The notes beneath the pieces are model-generated. The model ran no database searches. It was given only the letters and a program-made list of their open reading frames with translations, and was not told the DNA's origin. A stretch of DNA of 61,991 bases from an uncultured Bacteroidia bacterium. Lineage in GTDB: Bacteria > Bacteroidota > Bacteroidia > J057 > CALAJH01. The stretch lies in NCBI GenBank assembly GCA_937922655.1, contig CALAJH010000008.1:1-61991 (forward strand), in the 5' to 3' direction. The position numbers and the translations under genes are program-made. Numbering within the stretch: the first letter of the stretch is position 1; each line of letters opens with the position of its first letter. Below, one piece after another: positions 1-7,829 of the stretch.

Positions 1-688
1 ACAGGTTCGCTCCCGATGGGACGGAAACCGAGCCGTTTACGTCCACGTACCAACCGCCAAAGTTAGGGTCAATGGTTATGGGTCCCGTTCCTTGCAGGAC
101 AAGGTTGCCGTCGAAATAAACTTGGTGCAAAAATCCGCCCCCAGTGGCGACGTCCATGATTTGAGCGCCGCCGTTAAGCGTAACGTTTCCCAAGACGAAA
201 AGGACACAACCAACCAAGTCAAGCTCGTCGCGCAAGTTAATGGTACCGGAATGGGTAAGCGTACCGTTCACCACGAGTTGGGATGACAAGGTATCGACAG
301 TGTCGGCAGTGATTTGAACGGTGGCTCCTGCGGCAATCGTGGCGTTGCCGTGTACGGTTAATTGGCCGAAATCGGAGTCGTCGGGTTTGCCTATATCCAG
401 CGTGGCGCCCGATTGAACGGTGAGGTTCAATACGTCGGCGGTACCGTAAAGAATGGGAAAGTTGGGCGCCCCCGTTGGAATGATAGCACTGGTAGAGACG
501 TTGGGGACGCCCATGGTCCAGTTGCCGGAGTTGTGCCAATCGCTGTCCATCGCGCCGCCGGTCCATGTCGTGGATTGCGCCCACGCGCTTGCCGCCCACC
601 ACAACGTCAAGCCCAAGGCCCACGAAAACGGCCTGAGGCTCCATCTTAAAATTTTTTTATCATTCATCATAGGTAAAAATTTTTTCAT
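1..688 (-). CDS. Secreted T9SS-style cell-surface protein, 5' part only
   Basis: This gene reads off the left edge, so only the first ~229 codons are present. The ATG at 688 gives a Lys-rich start and a hydrophobic signal segment ending in ASAWAQ, a good signal peptidase I site. Nearer in-frame ATGs lie at 670 and 667. The mature part opens with a WTGG...DWHNSGNW motif and then a run of short beta-strand-like repeats with conserved Gly, Asn and Val (for example LTVHGNATIAAGATVQI). This is typical of beta-helix surface proteins exported by T9SS in Bacteroidota. The C-terminus is not in the window, so the sorting domain cannot be confirmed. No enzymatic motif is visible in the part present. Confidence 0.75.
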   Translation of the reverse strand, partial: MKKFLPMMNDKKILRWSLRPFSWALGLTLWWAASAWAQSTTWTGGAMDSDWHNSGNWTMGVPNVSTSAIIPTGAPNFPILYGTADVLNLTVQSGATLDIGKPDDSDFGQLTVHGNATIAAGATVQITADTVDTLSSQLVVNGTLTHSGTINLRDELDLVGCVLFVLGNVTLNGGAQIMDVATGGGFLHQVYFDGNLVLQGTGPITIDPNFGGWYVDVNGSVSVPSGANL

Positions 689-942
689 TGTTGCTACCTA
701 ATTTTACTTGATTCATCGGGAACGGCTGCTTGCCCAATAATGAAGCGCCCGATGCAATGCAATATTCAAAAATTTGGGGTTGCAATCCAAATTATTTTCG
801 CTCAATGGTGCAATATTGTCGCCAAACACAACGAAATGGCGGCTTAGGCATAAAATCGGAACGAAACGTCGTCGTTCTCGGTCGGGACGTGATTGTCCGA
901 CGTAGGCGGTTGGCGTTTTTCGGTTGTTTTTTGAAAATTTGT

Positions 943-949
943 TATTTTG
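943..949 (+). promoter_or_regulatory. Weak -7-like box before the phosphodiester glycosidase-like gene
   Basis: TATTTTG is one base short of TAnnTTTG, with a TTG at 924-926 sixteen bases upstream as a possible -33. It ends 9 nt before the ATG at 959 and overlaps the alternative TTG start at 947. The off-consensus spacing makes this tentative. Confidence 0.3.
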
Positions 950-958
950 CGAAAAAAA

Positions 959-1657
959 ATGACGGTACTTGCCATCGTTGTAACGACGGTTTTCAGTTTG
1001 CGGGCGACGGCGCAGGAATTGCGCATAGAATCGCGAAGTTTTGAAACGCGAACGTACACGGTCTTTCGTCCGTATGGGGAAACGGAGCCGGCGCTGACGC
1101 TGAAACGACCGGATCCGGCGGCGACGGAGGTGGTGTTGAGCGTGGCGGGCGCCGGCACCGACCCGCGCGGCGGCGTTCAAGGCGTGGTTGTGGTCGAAGG
1201 AAAAATCGTTCAAACCGGGGTCATGCAATGGGACGGCGCCGTAGTGATGCTCAACCACCGCATGCAAATCTTGGATGCGAACAAAGGATATCTTTTCACC
1301 GACGATTTTGTCAAAACCCGTGCAAAATCCGGGGCAACGATGTTTCAGGCGCCACTCTTGGTCTATCAAAACAAGCCAAGAAAGGTGTTGGCGGGAGCGG
1401 TCATCCAACGGCGGGCGTTGGTGATGCTTCACGACGACACGCCCGCCGTCGTCGAAAGCCACCAACCGATGACACTCGACGTTTTCGCCGCCGACCTCGT
1501 GCAAATCGGGGTCAAACACGCGGTGGAATTGGACATGGCCGGACGTTCCGAGGGCTGGTACCGCGACCCTTTGCACAAAAACCCTGTGGTCATCGGCGAA
1601 AACAAAAGCCGCACCGCCACCCAAACCAATTGGCTGATTTTTCGCAAAAAGTCTTGA
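959..1657 (+). CDS. Secreted phosphodiester glycosidase-like protein (NAGPA/DUF2233 type)
   Basis: About 233 residues with an N-terminal hydrophobic signal segment ending ATAQ, so probably exported. The C-terminal half matches the logic of the NAGPA fold: an RRALVMLHDD strand, then DVFAADLVQIGVKHAVELDMAGRSEGWYRD, shown here in pieces as the segment around 1470-1565. It corresponds to the family's tl-x-Fa-x-x-l-x-x-lG-x-x-Al-x-LDgG-x-S signature, but the usual LDGG is LDMAG. The ATG at 959 is chosen because a promoter-like box covers the TTG at 947. The TTG start would add Arg-Lys-Lys, normal for a signal peptide, so it stays possible. The stop overlaps the TTG start of tsaE (TTGA), suggesting translational coupling. 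The family call is from memory of motifs and moderate. Confidence 0.6.
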   Translation: MTVLAIVVTTVFSLRATAQELRIESRSFETRTYTVFRPYGETEPALTLKRPDPAATEVVLSVAGAGTDPRGGVQGVVVVEGKIVQTGVMQWDGAVVMLNHRMQILDANKGYLFTDDFVKTRAKSGATMFQAPLLVYQNKPRKVLAGAVIQRRALVMLHDDTPAVVESHQPMTLDVFAADLVQIGVKHAVELDMAGRSEGWYRDPLHKNPVVIGENKSRTATQTNWLIFRKKS

Positions 1658-2061
1658 AAATCGAATTTACGCTCTCGGAGCTCGACGAGGTGGCGGCGCG
1701 GTTGTGGGAACGGTTCCCCGACGCCCGGGTTTTTGCCTTTTACGGGGATTTGGGCGTGGGCAAAAGCACGTTGATACGCGAAATGTTGCGGCAAAAGGGC
1801 GTGGACGAAGCCGTTCCCAGCCCGACTTTCGCCCTCGTGCAAACGTATCGGGAACGATTTCATCATTTCGACCTCTATCGAATAAAAGATTACGACGAAT
1901 TTTGTAGGGCGGCGTTGGACGAATTGTTGTATTCGGGGACGAGTTTTGTGGAATGGCCGGAAATATTGGAGGATTGGGTGGACATGGTGAAAATAAAATT
2001 GGAATACGGCGTCGAAAATGACGCACGGGTTTTGTATCTTTGCGACGACAATCAACGCTAG
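1654..2061 (+). CDS. tsaE: TsaE, ATPase of tRNA threonylcarbamoyladenosine (t6A) synthesis
   Basis: TsaE is the small P-loop ATPase that works with TsaB and TsaD to make t6A37 in tRNAs reading ANN codons. At 135 residues it is near the usual 140-155. Visible motifs are the Walker A GDLGVGKST (residues ~31-39), the family-specific SPTFALVQTY, HHFDLYRI, and the terminal SFVEWPE. No ATG fits. The TTG at 1654 overlaps the upstream stop, and a TTG at 1630 is the alternative. The gene ends 1 nt before the ATG of alanine dehydrogenase, whose likely promoter lies inside the 3' end of tsaE. Confidence 0.9.
   Translation: MKIEFTLSELDEVAARLWERFPDARVFAFYGDLGVGKSTLIREMLRQKGVDEAVPSPTFALVQTYRERFHHFDLYRIKDYDEFCRAALDELLYSGTSFVEWPEILEDWVDMVKIKLEYGVENDARVLYLCDDNQR
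2035..2042 (+). promoter_or_regulatory. -7 promoter box for alanine dehydrogenase
   Basis: TATCTTTG, a perfect match to the Bacteroidota -7 box TAnnTTTG, followed by C. It lies inside the last codons of tsaE, 20 nt before the ald ATG. No TTG is seen at the usual -33 distance. Confidence 0.55.
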
Positions 2062-2062
2062 C

Positions 2063-3280
2063 ATGGATTACGGGCGAAAACTTGGGGCGCCGGCCATAGG
2101 ATTAGAGACTTTGGAACGCGCGGTGAAGACGCTCCCCGGCGCCTGCTCGCTGAAAATCGGCGTTCCCCGCGAAACCCACCTGCAAGAAAAGCGCGTCGCC
2201 CTAACGCCGGGCTCCGTCGGCGTACTGACCGCCCGAGGGCATCAAGTGGTCGTCGAACACGAAGCGGGCCGACACGCCCAATTCGCCGACAACCTCTACC
2301 GCGAGGCCGGCGCCGTCATCGCTTCTTGCGCCAAAGAAGTTTACGACCAAACCGACATCATTTGCAAAATCACCCCGCCCGACGAGGAAAACCTTCAACT
2401 TTTGCGTCCGCGGCAAACGTTGGTATCGGCCGTGCATTTGGGCGCGGTAAAAAGCGAATATCTCCAAGCCCTGCTTGCCAAACAAATTACCGCTCTCGGC
2501 TTCGAGTTCATTGAATCGGCCGACGGCACCATTCCCTTCATGCAGTCGATGAGCGAAATTGCGGGCATCAGTTCGATTCACATTGCGGGCGAACTGCTTA
2601 CGGGCGAAAAAGGGGGGCCGGGGTTGCTTTTAGGGGGCATTACGGGCGTTCCGCCGGCAACGGTAACCATCATCGGCGCGGGCAACGTGGGTTATCACGC
2701 GGCGGCCACGGCCATCGCCCTCGGCGCGACGGTCAAAGTCATTGACGAAGAGGTGCACCGGCTTCGACGGCTCGAAGAGCTTTTAGGCCGCAAAATTTAC
2801 ACCTGCGTGGCCCAACACGACTTTGTCGCCCATGCCGTAGCCCATGCCGACGTCGTCATCGGTGCGGCCTACAAAAAATCCGGCCGCCCGCCCATGGTCG
2901 TTACCGAAGAAATGGTCATGAGCATGAAAGACGGTTCGGTCATCGTCGACGTTTCCATCGACCAAGGGGGGTGCATTGAAACCAGTCGCACCACCACCCA
3001 CGACCATCCAACGTACGAAGTTCACGGCGTAACCCATTATTGCGTGCCCAATATTCCCTCGCGTGTGCCGCGCACCGCCTCCACGGCCATTAGCAACATT
3101 TTGTCCCCGATATTGGTGCGCATCGGCGAGGCCGGCGGCATACCCAACCTTTTCGCCACCGACGTGTCCATTCGCACGGGCATATACACTTTTCAAAACC
3201 ACGTTACCCAAAAGCCTTTGGCCCAAATGTTCAAGCTCGACCATATGGACCTCTCCCTTTTATATGCCGCCCAAATGTAG
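2063..3280 (+). CDS. ald: Alanine dehydrogenase
   Basis: Interconverts L-alanine and pyruvate plus ammonia with NAD. The 405-residue product shows KIGVPRETHLQEKRVALTP near the N-terminus (substrate-binding Arg and Lys of the AlaDH/PNT family), ESADGTIPFMQSMSEIAG, the Rossmann loop TIIGAGNVGY at ~residue 205, and a late IPSRVPRTAS...SNILSPIL segment. The family is usually ~370 residues; an extra N-terminal stretch of about 30 residues is also seen in other Bacteroidota alanine dehydrogenases. ATG 2063 is preferred because it sits just after the tsaE stop and downstream of a clear -7 box. The enzyme probably serves nitrogen or alanine metabolism; the tsaE neighbour looks incidental. Confidence 0.92.
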   Translation: MDYGRKLGAPAIGLETLERAVKTLPGACSLKIGVPRETHLQEKRVALTPGSVGVLTARGHQVVVEHEAGRHAQFADNLYREAGAVIASCAKEVYDQTDIICKITPPDEENLQLLRPRQTLVSAVHLGAVKSEYLQALLAKQITALGFEFIESADGTIPFMQSMSEIAGISSIHIAGELLTGEKGGPGLLLGGITGVPPATVTIIGAGNVGYHAAATAIALGATVKVIDEEVHRLRRLEELLGRKIYTCVAQHDFVAHAVAHADVVIGAAYKKSGRPPMVVTEEMVMSMKDGSVIVDVSIDQGGCIETSRTTTHDHPTYEVHGVTHYCVPNIPSRVPRTASTAISNILSPILVRIGEAGGIPNLFATDVSIRTGIYTFQNHVTQKPLAQMFKLDHMDLSLLYAAQM

Positions 3281-3411
3281 ACGGTGTTAAACCGATAACG
3301 ACGGAGACCGTTCTTTGGCGCCTTTATTATTGAATCGGCGATAAATGATTAACGTCTTTTATCCGTACGGATTTTTCGTCGTTAGCCGGGCTACACCGCC
3401 TTTACGACGGC

Positions 3412-4485
3412 TTATTGCACGCGCCGTCCTTTCCATCGATATTTGGGGGCGATGAGCGCCGCCGTGCCGAAAACCGCCACGTACATCGGGTAAACGAGTT
3501 GAATTACGGGATAAAGCGGCAAAAGCTTTGTGTGTTTGAGTAACAGGGACGCCGGCAAAAGGGGTAAAAATTCCAACGCCGATTTTATTGTCCACGCCCA
3601 CAACGCCGTCGTCGTTTGACCCGCCAAAAACGCCGTAATCAAGAGCAGGACGTAAGCGAGTGCGGAAAGTTGGACCGCCGCGAGGGTCGGGCTTTGGTAA
3701 CGCCTGTTTTTTCCCGCCCAACGCAAGCGCTGTCGCCAAAATTCCGTCCATGAAGTGCAGGCGTGGGTAAAAACGACGGCGTTTTCGTCCCAAGCGTATT
3801 TTCCTTGTCCGATTTTGCGCAGTTTTTCGACCAAAAACATGTCGTCGCCGGAAGCGAAAGCGTCGTCGCCGTAACCGCCGACGGCCTCGAAAGCCGATTT
3901 TCTAAACGCGAGATTGGCGCCGTTGGACAAATGTGGAAACCCCAGTGCAAAACCGCCCCCCGCCAAGCCCATCAATCCCGTAAACTCCAAGGCCTGCAAA
4001 CGTCCAAACCACGCACCGCCCGATTCCATACGCACCGGGCCCGCAACAAAAGTCGTTTTCTCGTCGAAACGCCCCAGAACCGCCCGCGTCCATTCGGGAC
4101 CCGTAAAACAATCGGCGTCGGTGCACAAAACGATTTCGCCCTTGGCGGCGGCAATGCCCGTAGTCAAAGCCGCTTTTTTACCCTTGCCTCGGGCCCGCAA
4201 AACCCGAACGCCGCAACTTTCCGCCGCCGCCCGCGTCCCGTCTTCCGAATCGTCGTCGACGACGACGATTTCCACGGCCACGCTCTGGGCTTGCAAACTT
4301 TTGACGCAGCGGACGATGTTTTTTTCTTCGTTGCGTGCGGGAACGACGACGCTTGCCGTCGGCAAGGGGCCGTCGGCAAGACGCCGACCTTGTCTTCGCC
4401 GAAGTTCCAATTGCAACGCTCCCAATGCCATAAAAAAAAGGTAAAAGGCGTAAACGGCGCCGGCGCCGGCCAAAGCCACGGTCAT
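3412..4485 (-). CDS. Family 2 glycosyltransferase, membrane-anchored
   Basis: A 357-residue GT2 enzyme with an N-terminal membrane segment (residues ~8-25), a GT-A domain and about three C-terminal hydrophobic segments. Motifs are VVVPARNEE (~47), VVVDDDSEDG (nucleotide binding, ~75-83), the CTDADC metal site (~121-126), ASGDDMFL (catalytic region, ~211) and RQRLRW (~251-256, the Q/RxxRW acceptor motif). This resembles processive or polyprenyl-linked GT2s that build exopolysaccharide or transfer sugars to lipid carriers. The start overlaps the stop of the acyltransferase by 4 nt (ATGA), so the two are coupled. The donor and acceptor sugars cannot be told from the sequence. Confidence 0.85.
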   Translation of the reverse strand: MTVALAGAGAVYAFYLFFMALGALQLELRRRQGRRLADGPLPTASVVVPARNEEKNIVRCVKSLQAQSVAVEIVVVDDDSEDGTRAAAESCGVRVLRARGKGKKAALTTGIAAAKGEIVLCTDADCFTGPEWTRAVLGRFDEKTTFVAGPVRMESGGAWFGRLQALEFTGLMGLAGGGFALGFPHLSNGANLAFRKSAFEAVGGYGDDAFASGDDMFLVEKLRKIGQGKYAWDENAVVFTHACTSWTEFWRQRLRWAGKNRRYQSPTLAAVQLSALAYVLLLITAFLAGQTTTALWAWTIKSALEFLPLLPASLLLKHTKLLPLYPVIQLVYPMYVAVFGTAALIAPKYRWKGRRVQ

Positions 4486-5102
4486 GACCCTGTTTTTTCG
4501 CCCTCGCCCACGTCTTTGGCGACGACGGCGCCGGGCAAAACAACGGCGTTTTTACCGATATTGACGTCGGGAAATATTACCGCCCCCGCGCCAATAAACG
4601 CCGCCTCCCCCACAACGGCGCCGCGCCCGATTTTTGCCCCCCAACCGATATTGACAAACCCCAAAATCCGTACATTGGGTTCTATCAACGCCCCGGCGCC
4701 GACGATGTTTAACGGTCCGAGTTCGGCGTTCGGACCAACCACCGCCCCGGTATACACCGCGTTGCCCGATTCGATTTTGGCGTACGGCGAAACCGTCGCC
4801 CCGGGGGAAACCACCGTTTGCGGCAAGCGTCCCGTCAGCTCGAAAAGAACTTTCAACAACGCCTTGCGCATGGCCGGAGCCTCGGACGCTATCGCATAAT
4901 CGGTTTTTTCGTTTTTGAGCGTCGAATGGTAGGTTTTGTCTTCGAGCGTACCGAGTACGGGAACGTCGTTCCAATCCGACTCGGTTTTGCGCTTGTCGGG
5001 AACAAGAAATCCGTAGACGAGAATGTCGGATTGGGCAAGGGTTTCGGCCACCAGCCGGGCTTCGGAACCGGCGCCGACGACGATAACGGGTTTGCTGTTC
5101 AT
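4482..5102 (-). CDS. NeuD-like sugar O-acyltransferase (left-handed beta-helix)
   Basis: A 206-residue protein with an N-terminal NAD-like fold (PVIVVGAGSEARLVAETLAQ), as in NeuD/PglD-type acyltransferases, and a C-terminal hexapeptide-repeat region. The repeats (GATVSPYAKIESGNAVYTGA, then VGPNAELGPLNIVGAGA, IGWGAKIGRGAVVGEAAFIGAGAVI) form the left-handed beta-helix used to bind acyl-CoA. The likely role is transfer of an acetyl group to an amino- or hydroxyl-sugar of a surface glycan. It is joined by 4-nt overlaps to the channel upstream and the glycosyltransferase downstream. Pairing with the GT2 fits glycan assembly; the channel partner is unexplained. Confidence 0.8.
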   Translation of the reverse strand: MNSKPVIVVGAGSEARLVAETLAQSDILVYGFLVPDKRKTESDWNDVPVLGTLEDKTYHSTLKNEKTDYAIASEAPAMRKALLKVLFELTGRLPQTVVSPGATVSPYAKIESGNAVYTGAVVGPNAELGPLNIVGAGALIEPNVRILGFVNIGWGAKIGRGAVVGEAAFIGAGAVIFPDVNIGKNAVVLPGAVVAKDVGEGEKTGS

Positions 5103-6223
5103 TCGTTTTCGGTTAAATAATGTTTGACGGCGGCGATTTCTGCGCTGTTGCCCAAAAGAATCAATCTGACGTGGGGAAAAACGGCGAAATCGGAAGAGGG
5201 ATTGACGAAAAAGTCGCCTTGGCCGACTTTGGCTGCGATGACCGTCGGCCCGAAACGATTGCGTAAATCGAGTTCTCGTAAACTTGCCCCCTCGTATTCG
5301 GGTTTGAGCAGGGTTAAGTCCACCTCGTCAAAATAAAATTCGGTATGGCTGACGTTGGTCAAAAAGCGGATGAAGGAAACGACGGTGGGATGGGTGACGA
5401 ACGAGGCCATGGCCGTTCCGCCGATGCGTTCGGGCATGACGACGTAATCCGCCCCCGCGCGACGAAGTTTGTTTTCGCAACCTTCGGTCGTCGCCCTGCC
5501 GACGATGGTCAGTTTCGGGTTGAGTTCCCGCCCCGTCAAAACGACGTAAAGGTTGTCGGCGTCGCGCGGAAGGGTGGTGAAAAGTGTCGCGGCCCGTTCC
5601 ACTCCCGCTTTCTTTAACGTTTCGTCGTCGGTGGCGTCGCCTTTGACGTACAAAAATTTGATTTCGTCGTGCAACAAGGCAATGAGTTTGTCGTCGTTTT
5701 CGACAACGACGAAAGGAATATGGCTCAAAAAAAGTTCGGTGCACACCTGACGGCCGTTGCGCCCAAAACCGCAAACAATGGCGTGGTTGTGCAAGGCGGA
5801 TATTGCGGTGTCCATTTTAAAGTTTTTAAAGAATTCTTGGGCCTCGCCACCCAAAAAAAAACTCGTTATTGTCGAAAGTCCAAAGGCGAAAACGCTCAAA
5901 CTGCTCAATATCAGCAAACTCGTAAAAATTCTGCCGCTTTGGTCGAGCGGCTTGACCTCGCCGTAACCTACGGTGGAAACGGTGATAACCGTCATGTAAA
6001 CGGCGTCCACCCATTCGTACTCTTCGAAATAATGAAATCCGAATATCCCCGAAAATATCACCGCCAAAAACAATCCCAAAGACAATCCGATTTTTCTGAG
6101 CAGCACCTTCAACAACCCTCGGGGTTTGAGAAACAAACTGAGCAGGAGGCTGTCGCCCAAACCGGCGAAATGCCGTGCGGCCATTCGCTTGAGCTCGGGA
6201 TGACTTCGAGGCGGTACGTACAT
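5099..6223 (-). CDS. Potassium channel with RCK/TrkA-N domain
   Basis: A 374-residue two-TM potassium channel: TM1 at ~48-64, the selectivity filter TVGYGE at 84-89, TM2 at ~100-122, then a cytoplasmic RCK domain with the Rossmann loop VCGFGRNGRQ at ~150-159, acidic VVENDDK at the end of beta-2, and a C-terminal TrkA-C-like half. This is the MthK/Kch arrangement, a ligand- or NAD-gated K+ channel. The ATG at 6223 is preferred. A TTG at 6292 would extend it by 23 residues of unconvincing sequence. The stop overlaps the next gene's ATG by 4 nt. Confidence 0.88.
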   Translation of the reverse strand: MYVPPRSHPELKRMAARHFAGLGDSLLLSLFLKPRGLLKVLLRKIGLSLGLFLAVIFSGIFGFHYFEEYEWVDAVYMTVITVSTVGYGEVKPLDQSGRIFTSLLILSSLSVFAFGLSTITSFFLGGEAQEFFKNFKMDTAISALHNHAIVCGFGRNGRQVCTELFLSHIPFVVVENDDKLIALLHDEIKFLYVKGDATDDETLKKAGVERAATLFTTLPRDADNLYVVLTGRELNPKLTIVGRATTEGCENKLRRAGADYVVMPERIGGTAMASFVTHPTVVSFIRFLTNVSHTEFYFDEVDLTLLKPEYEGASLRELDLRNRFGPTVIAAKVGQGDFFVNPSSDFAVFPHVRLILLGNSAEIAAVKHYLTENE

Positions 6224-6700
6224 CTTGACGGAACTTGCCGATACTTCGATTTTGAGTCGTTGTGCGATTTTTCGCCGTGGGTTTCCGCCCAAAAACGACG
6301 GCGGCGTCCGCTGCGGCGGTTAATCGGGCTACTATCGATGCGCACGGATGCGGTAAATCGACGGCACACGCAAAATTACACAAAGTTGCGACAAGAATAA
6401 GGGCTTCGCCGGCCTTTAAAACCGAAGTTAGCGCCGATATGAGAGAAAAAAATTCGTAGCGGGAAAATATAGCTCTTAACATAGAAGTCAACGAGTCGTC
6501 GCTTCATACTCAAAACCAAATGCATAAAACACTCGCCTGCCCGTACAACAATTACTTATTCGGTCGACCATTGCAACATTGGGATGTTTTTTACGACTCT
6601 AAAGATTAATGCTCGGACAACAACGTTCATGTACACGACGAAAAGATTATGTGTTCATGAAGGAATATTTTTAGTTTCACGGCGAAAATGATGAATTTCT
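6224..6700. other. Intergenic stretch without a recognisable gene
   Basis: About 480 bases between the channel gene and the methyltransferase gene. I see one -7-like box facing the channel gene (6371-6378) and no convincing coding frame. Base composition shifts clearly to AT-rich from about 6460 onward. Confidence 0.5.
6371..6378 (-). promoter_or_regulatory. -7 box upstream of the potassium channel operon
   Basis: TAATTTTG on the minus strand, followed by C, a perfect TAnnTTTG match. It would give a leader of ~140 nt to the ATG at 6223. No TTG at the expected -33 spacing. Confidence 0.4.
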
Positions 6701-7612
6701 TTATTTTTTGTTATAGGGATTCCGAGGAAGCGCTATATAATCGTAACCCGATGCCTTTAATGCCGTTATCAATTCGTTTTTTGGGGTAGATTTGAAAACG
6801 ACGGCGCAAAGCAAATTGAATGGGCGAATACCCATCTTGGAACGTCCGTCCAATTTTCGCAATTTTTTTAACATTTGTTTGTAAAGCGGAGCGTTGGGTT
6901 TCCAGATTTCTTTCTCCATTCCGGGAATATGAATCATATTTATACCGGCGAATGCCACGGCCGGAAGGTCGATTCCCATTGCCGCTTTAATCAACTCGCG
7001 TCTGGAAATAGAATATAAATAATTGCCTACCTCCTCATAAAATCCGAATTCATAATATATTGGACGCCCAATCATTCTTTTTATGCTGTTTTTCATGCCT
7101 TGCCACATCCAATAAAAACCGGAATAAAGTGTTAAAACGTCGGGGGTAAAAATTTCCGAATCACATGGTTCTATAATTACAACCGCATGCTTACTAACCC
7201 TTAATAATTCGTAAAACGCCAGCATTGGACGGGGAAAATGATGGTAAGATTCTTTACACAAGGCAAAATCAAAAGTATTATCGCCGAAATTGAGCTTTTC
7301 GGCATTTTGAGAAGAACATTCGTCTATAAATCCATCGTTTACCGCTTGACGAAGATGAACGTCGTTTAAATCGCTCGCATGAGCACGAACCCCTTGTAAT
7401 TTCAAAGCGTGCGCATCGGTTCCGCCGCGTCCATCCCCTACCGTCAACCAATATGAACCGGGGGCGTTTTGCGTGAGCGGAATAATTAAATCGTAAATTT
7501 TATTGTGGACATAAGCGTCCGTTGTATCTTGTCTTCGCCATATTGCAAGTTTTTCTTGACTTTGTTTATCAATATGCCGGACGTGAAGATCATAACTTGT
7601 TTCGCTAAACAT
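6701..7612 (-). CDS. Class I SAM-dependent methyltransferase
   Basis: A ~303-residue methyltransferase of the Methyltransf_11 type. The SAM-binding loop is degenerate (WLTVGDGRGGTDAHAL), followed by ASDLNDVHL at the acidic end of beta-2, then GDNTFDFALCKESYHHFPRP and FYELLRVSKHAVVIIEP, the usual motif order. The first ATG is at 7612; a TTG at 7639 would add nine residues. The substrate cannot be told, but the C-terminal half (NYLYSISRRELIKA...) resembles methyltransferases of surface-polysaccharide or lipid clusters. Codon use is markedly AT-rich compared with both neighbours, suggesting horizontal transfer, and it stands alone with no mobile-element genes beside it. Confidence 0.82.
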   Translation of the reverse strand: MFSETSYDLHVRHIDKQSQEKLAIWRRQDTTDAYVHNKIYDLIIPLTQNAPGSYWLTVGDGRGGTDAHALKLQGVRAHASDLNDVHLRQAVNDGFIDECSSQNAEKLNFGDNTFDFALCKESYHHFPRPMLAFYELLRVSKHAVVIIEPCDSEIFTPDVLTLYSGFYWMWQGMKNSIKRMIGRPIYYEFGFYEEVGNYLYSISRRELIKAAMGIDLPAVAFAGINMIHIPGMEKEIWKPNAPLYKQMLKKLRKLDGRSKMGIRPFNLLCAVVFKSTPKNELITALKASGYDYIALPRNPYNKK

Positions 7613-7829
7613 TTTATAGGTATAATTTGTTTGACGCAAATCTAATAAATTAAACGCTCAATTGCTGAAAAATACCGTACGCCCAACTAAAAACGGTGAA
7701 AAAAGCATGTTTTTTAATTTTAAATAAGAGTAATCGTTTTTCATTAACAATATGATTTGATAGGTTCAAGGAATAATTTCTACCGGATTATGTGAGAATA
7801 CCGAAAAAATGTATTGAAATGCCTCTTGG

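Noticed and set aside
237-644. 135-codon open frame on the minus strand
   Set aside because: It is out of frame with the signal-peptide protein at 1-688 and rich in Arg/His/Cys, as shadow frames are in this GC-rich sequence.
3286-3300. 15-bp sequence GTTAAACCGATAACG shared with 61184-61198
   Set aside because: A few identical 15-mers are expected by chance in 62 kb and neither copy has extended similarity or a feature attached.
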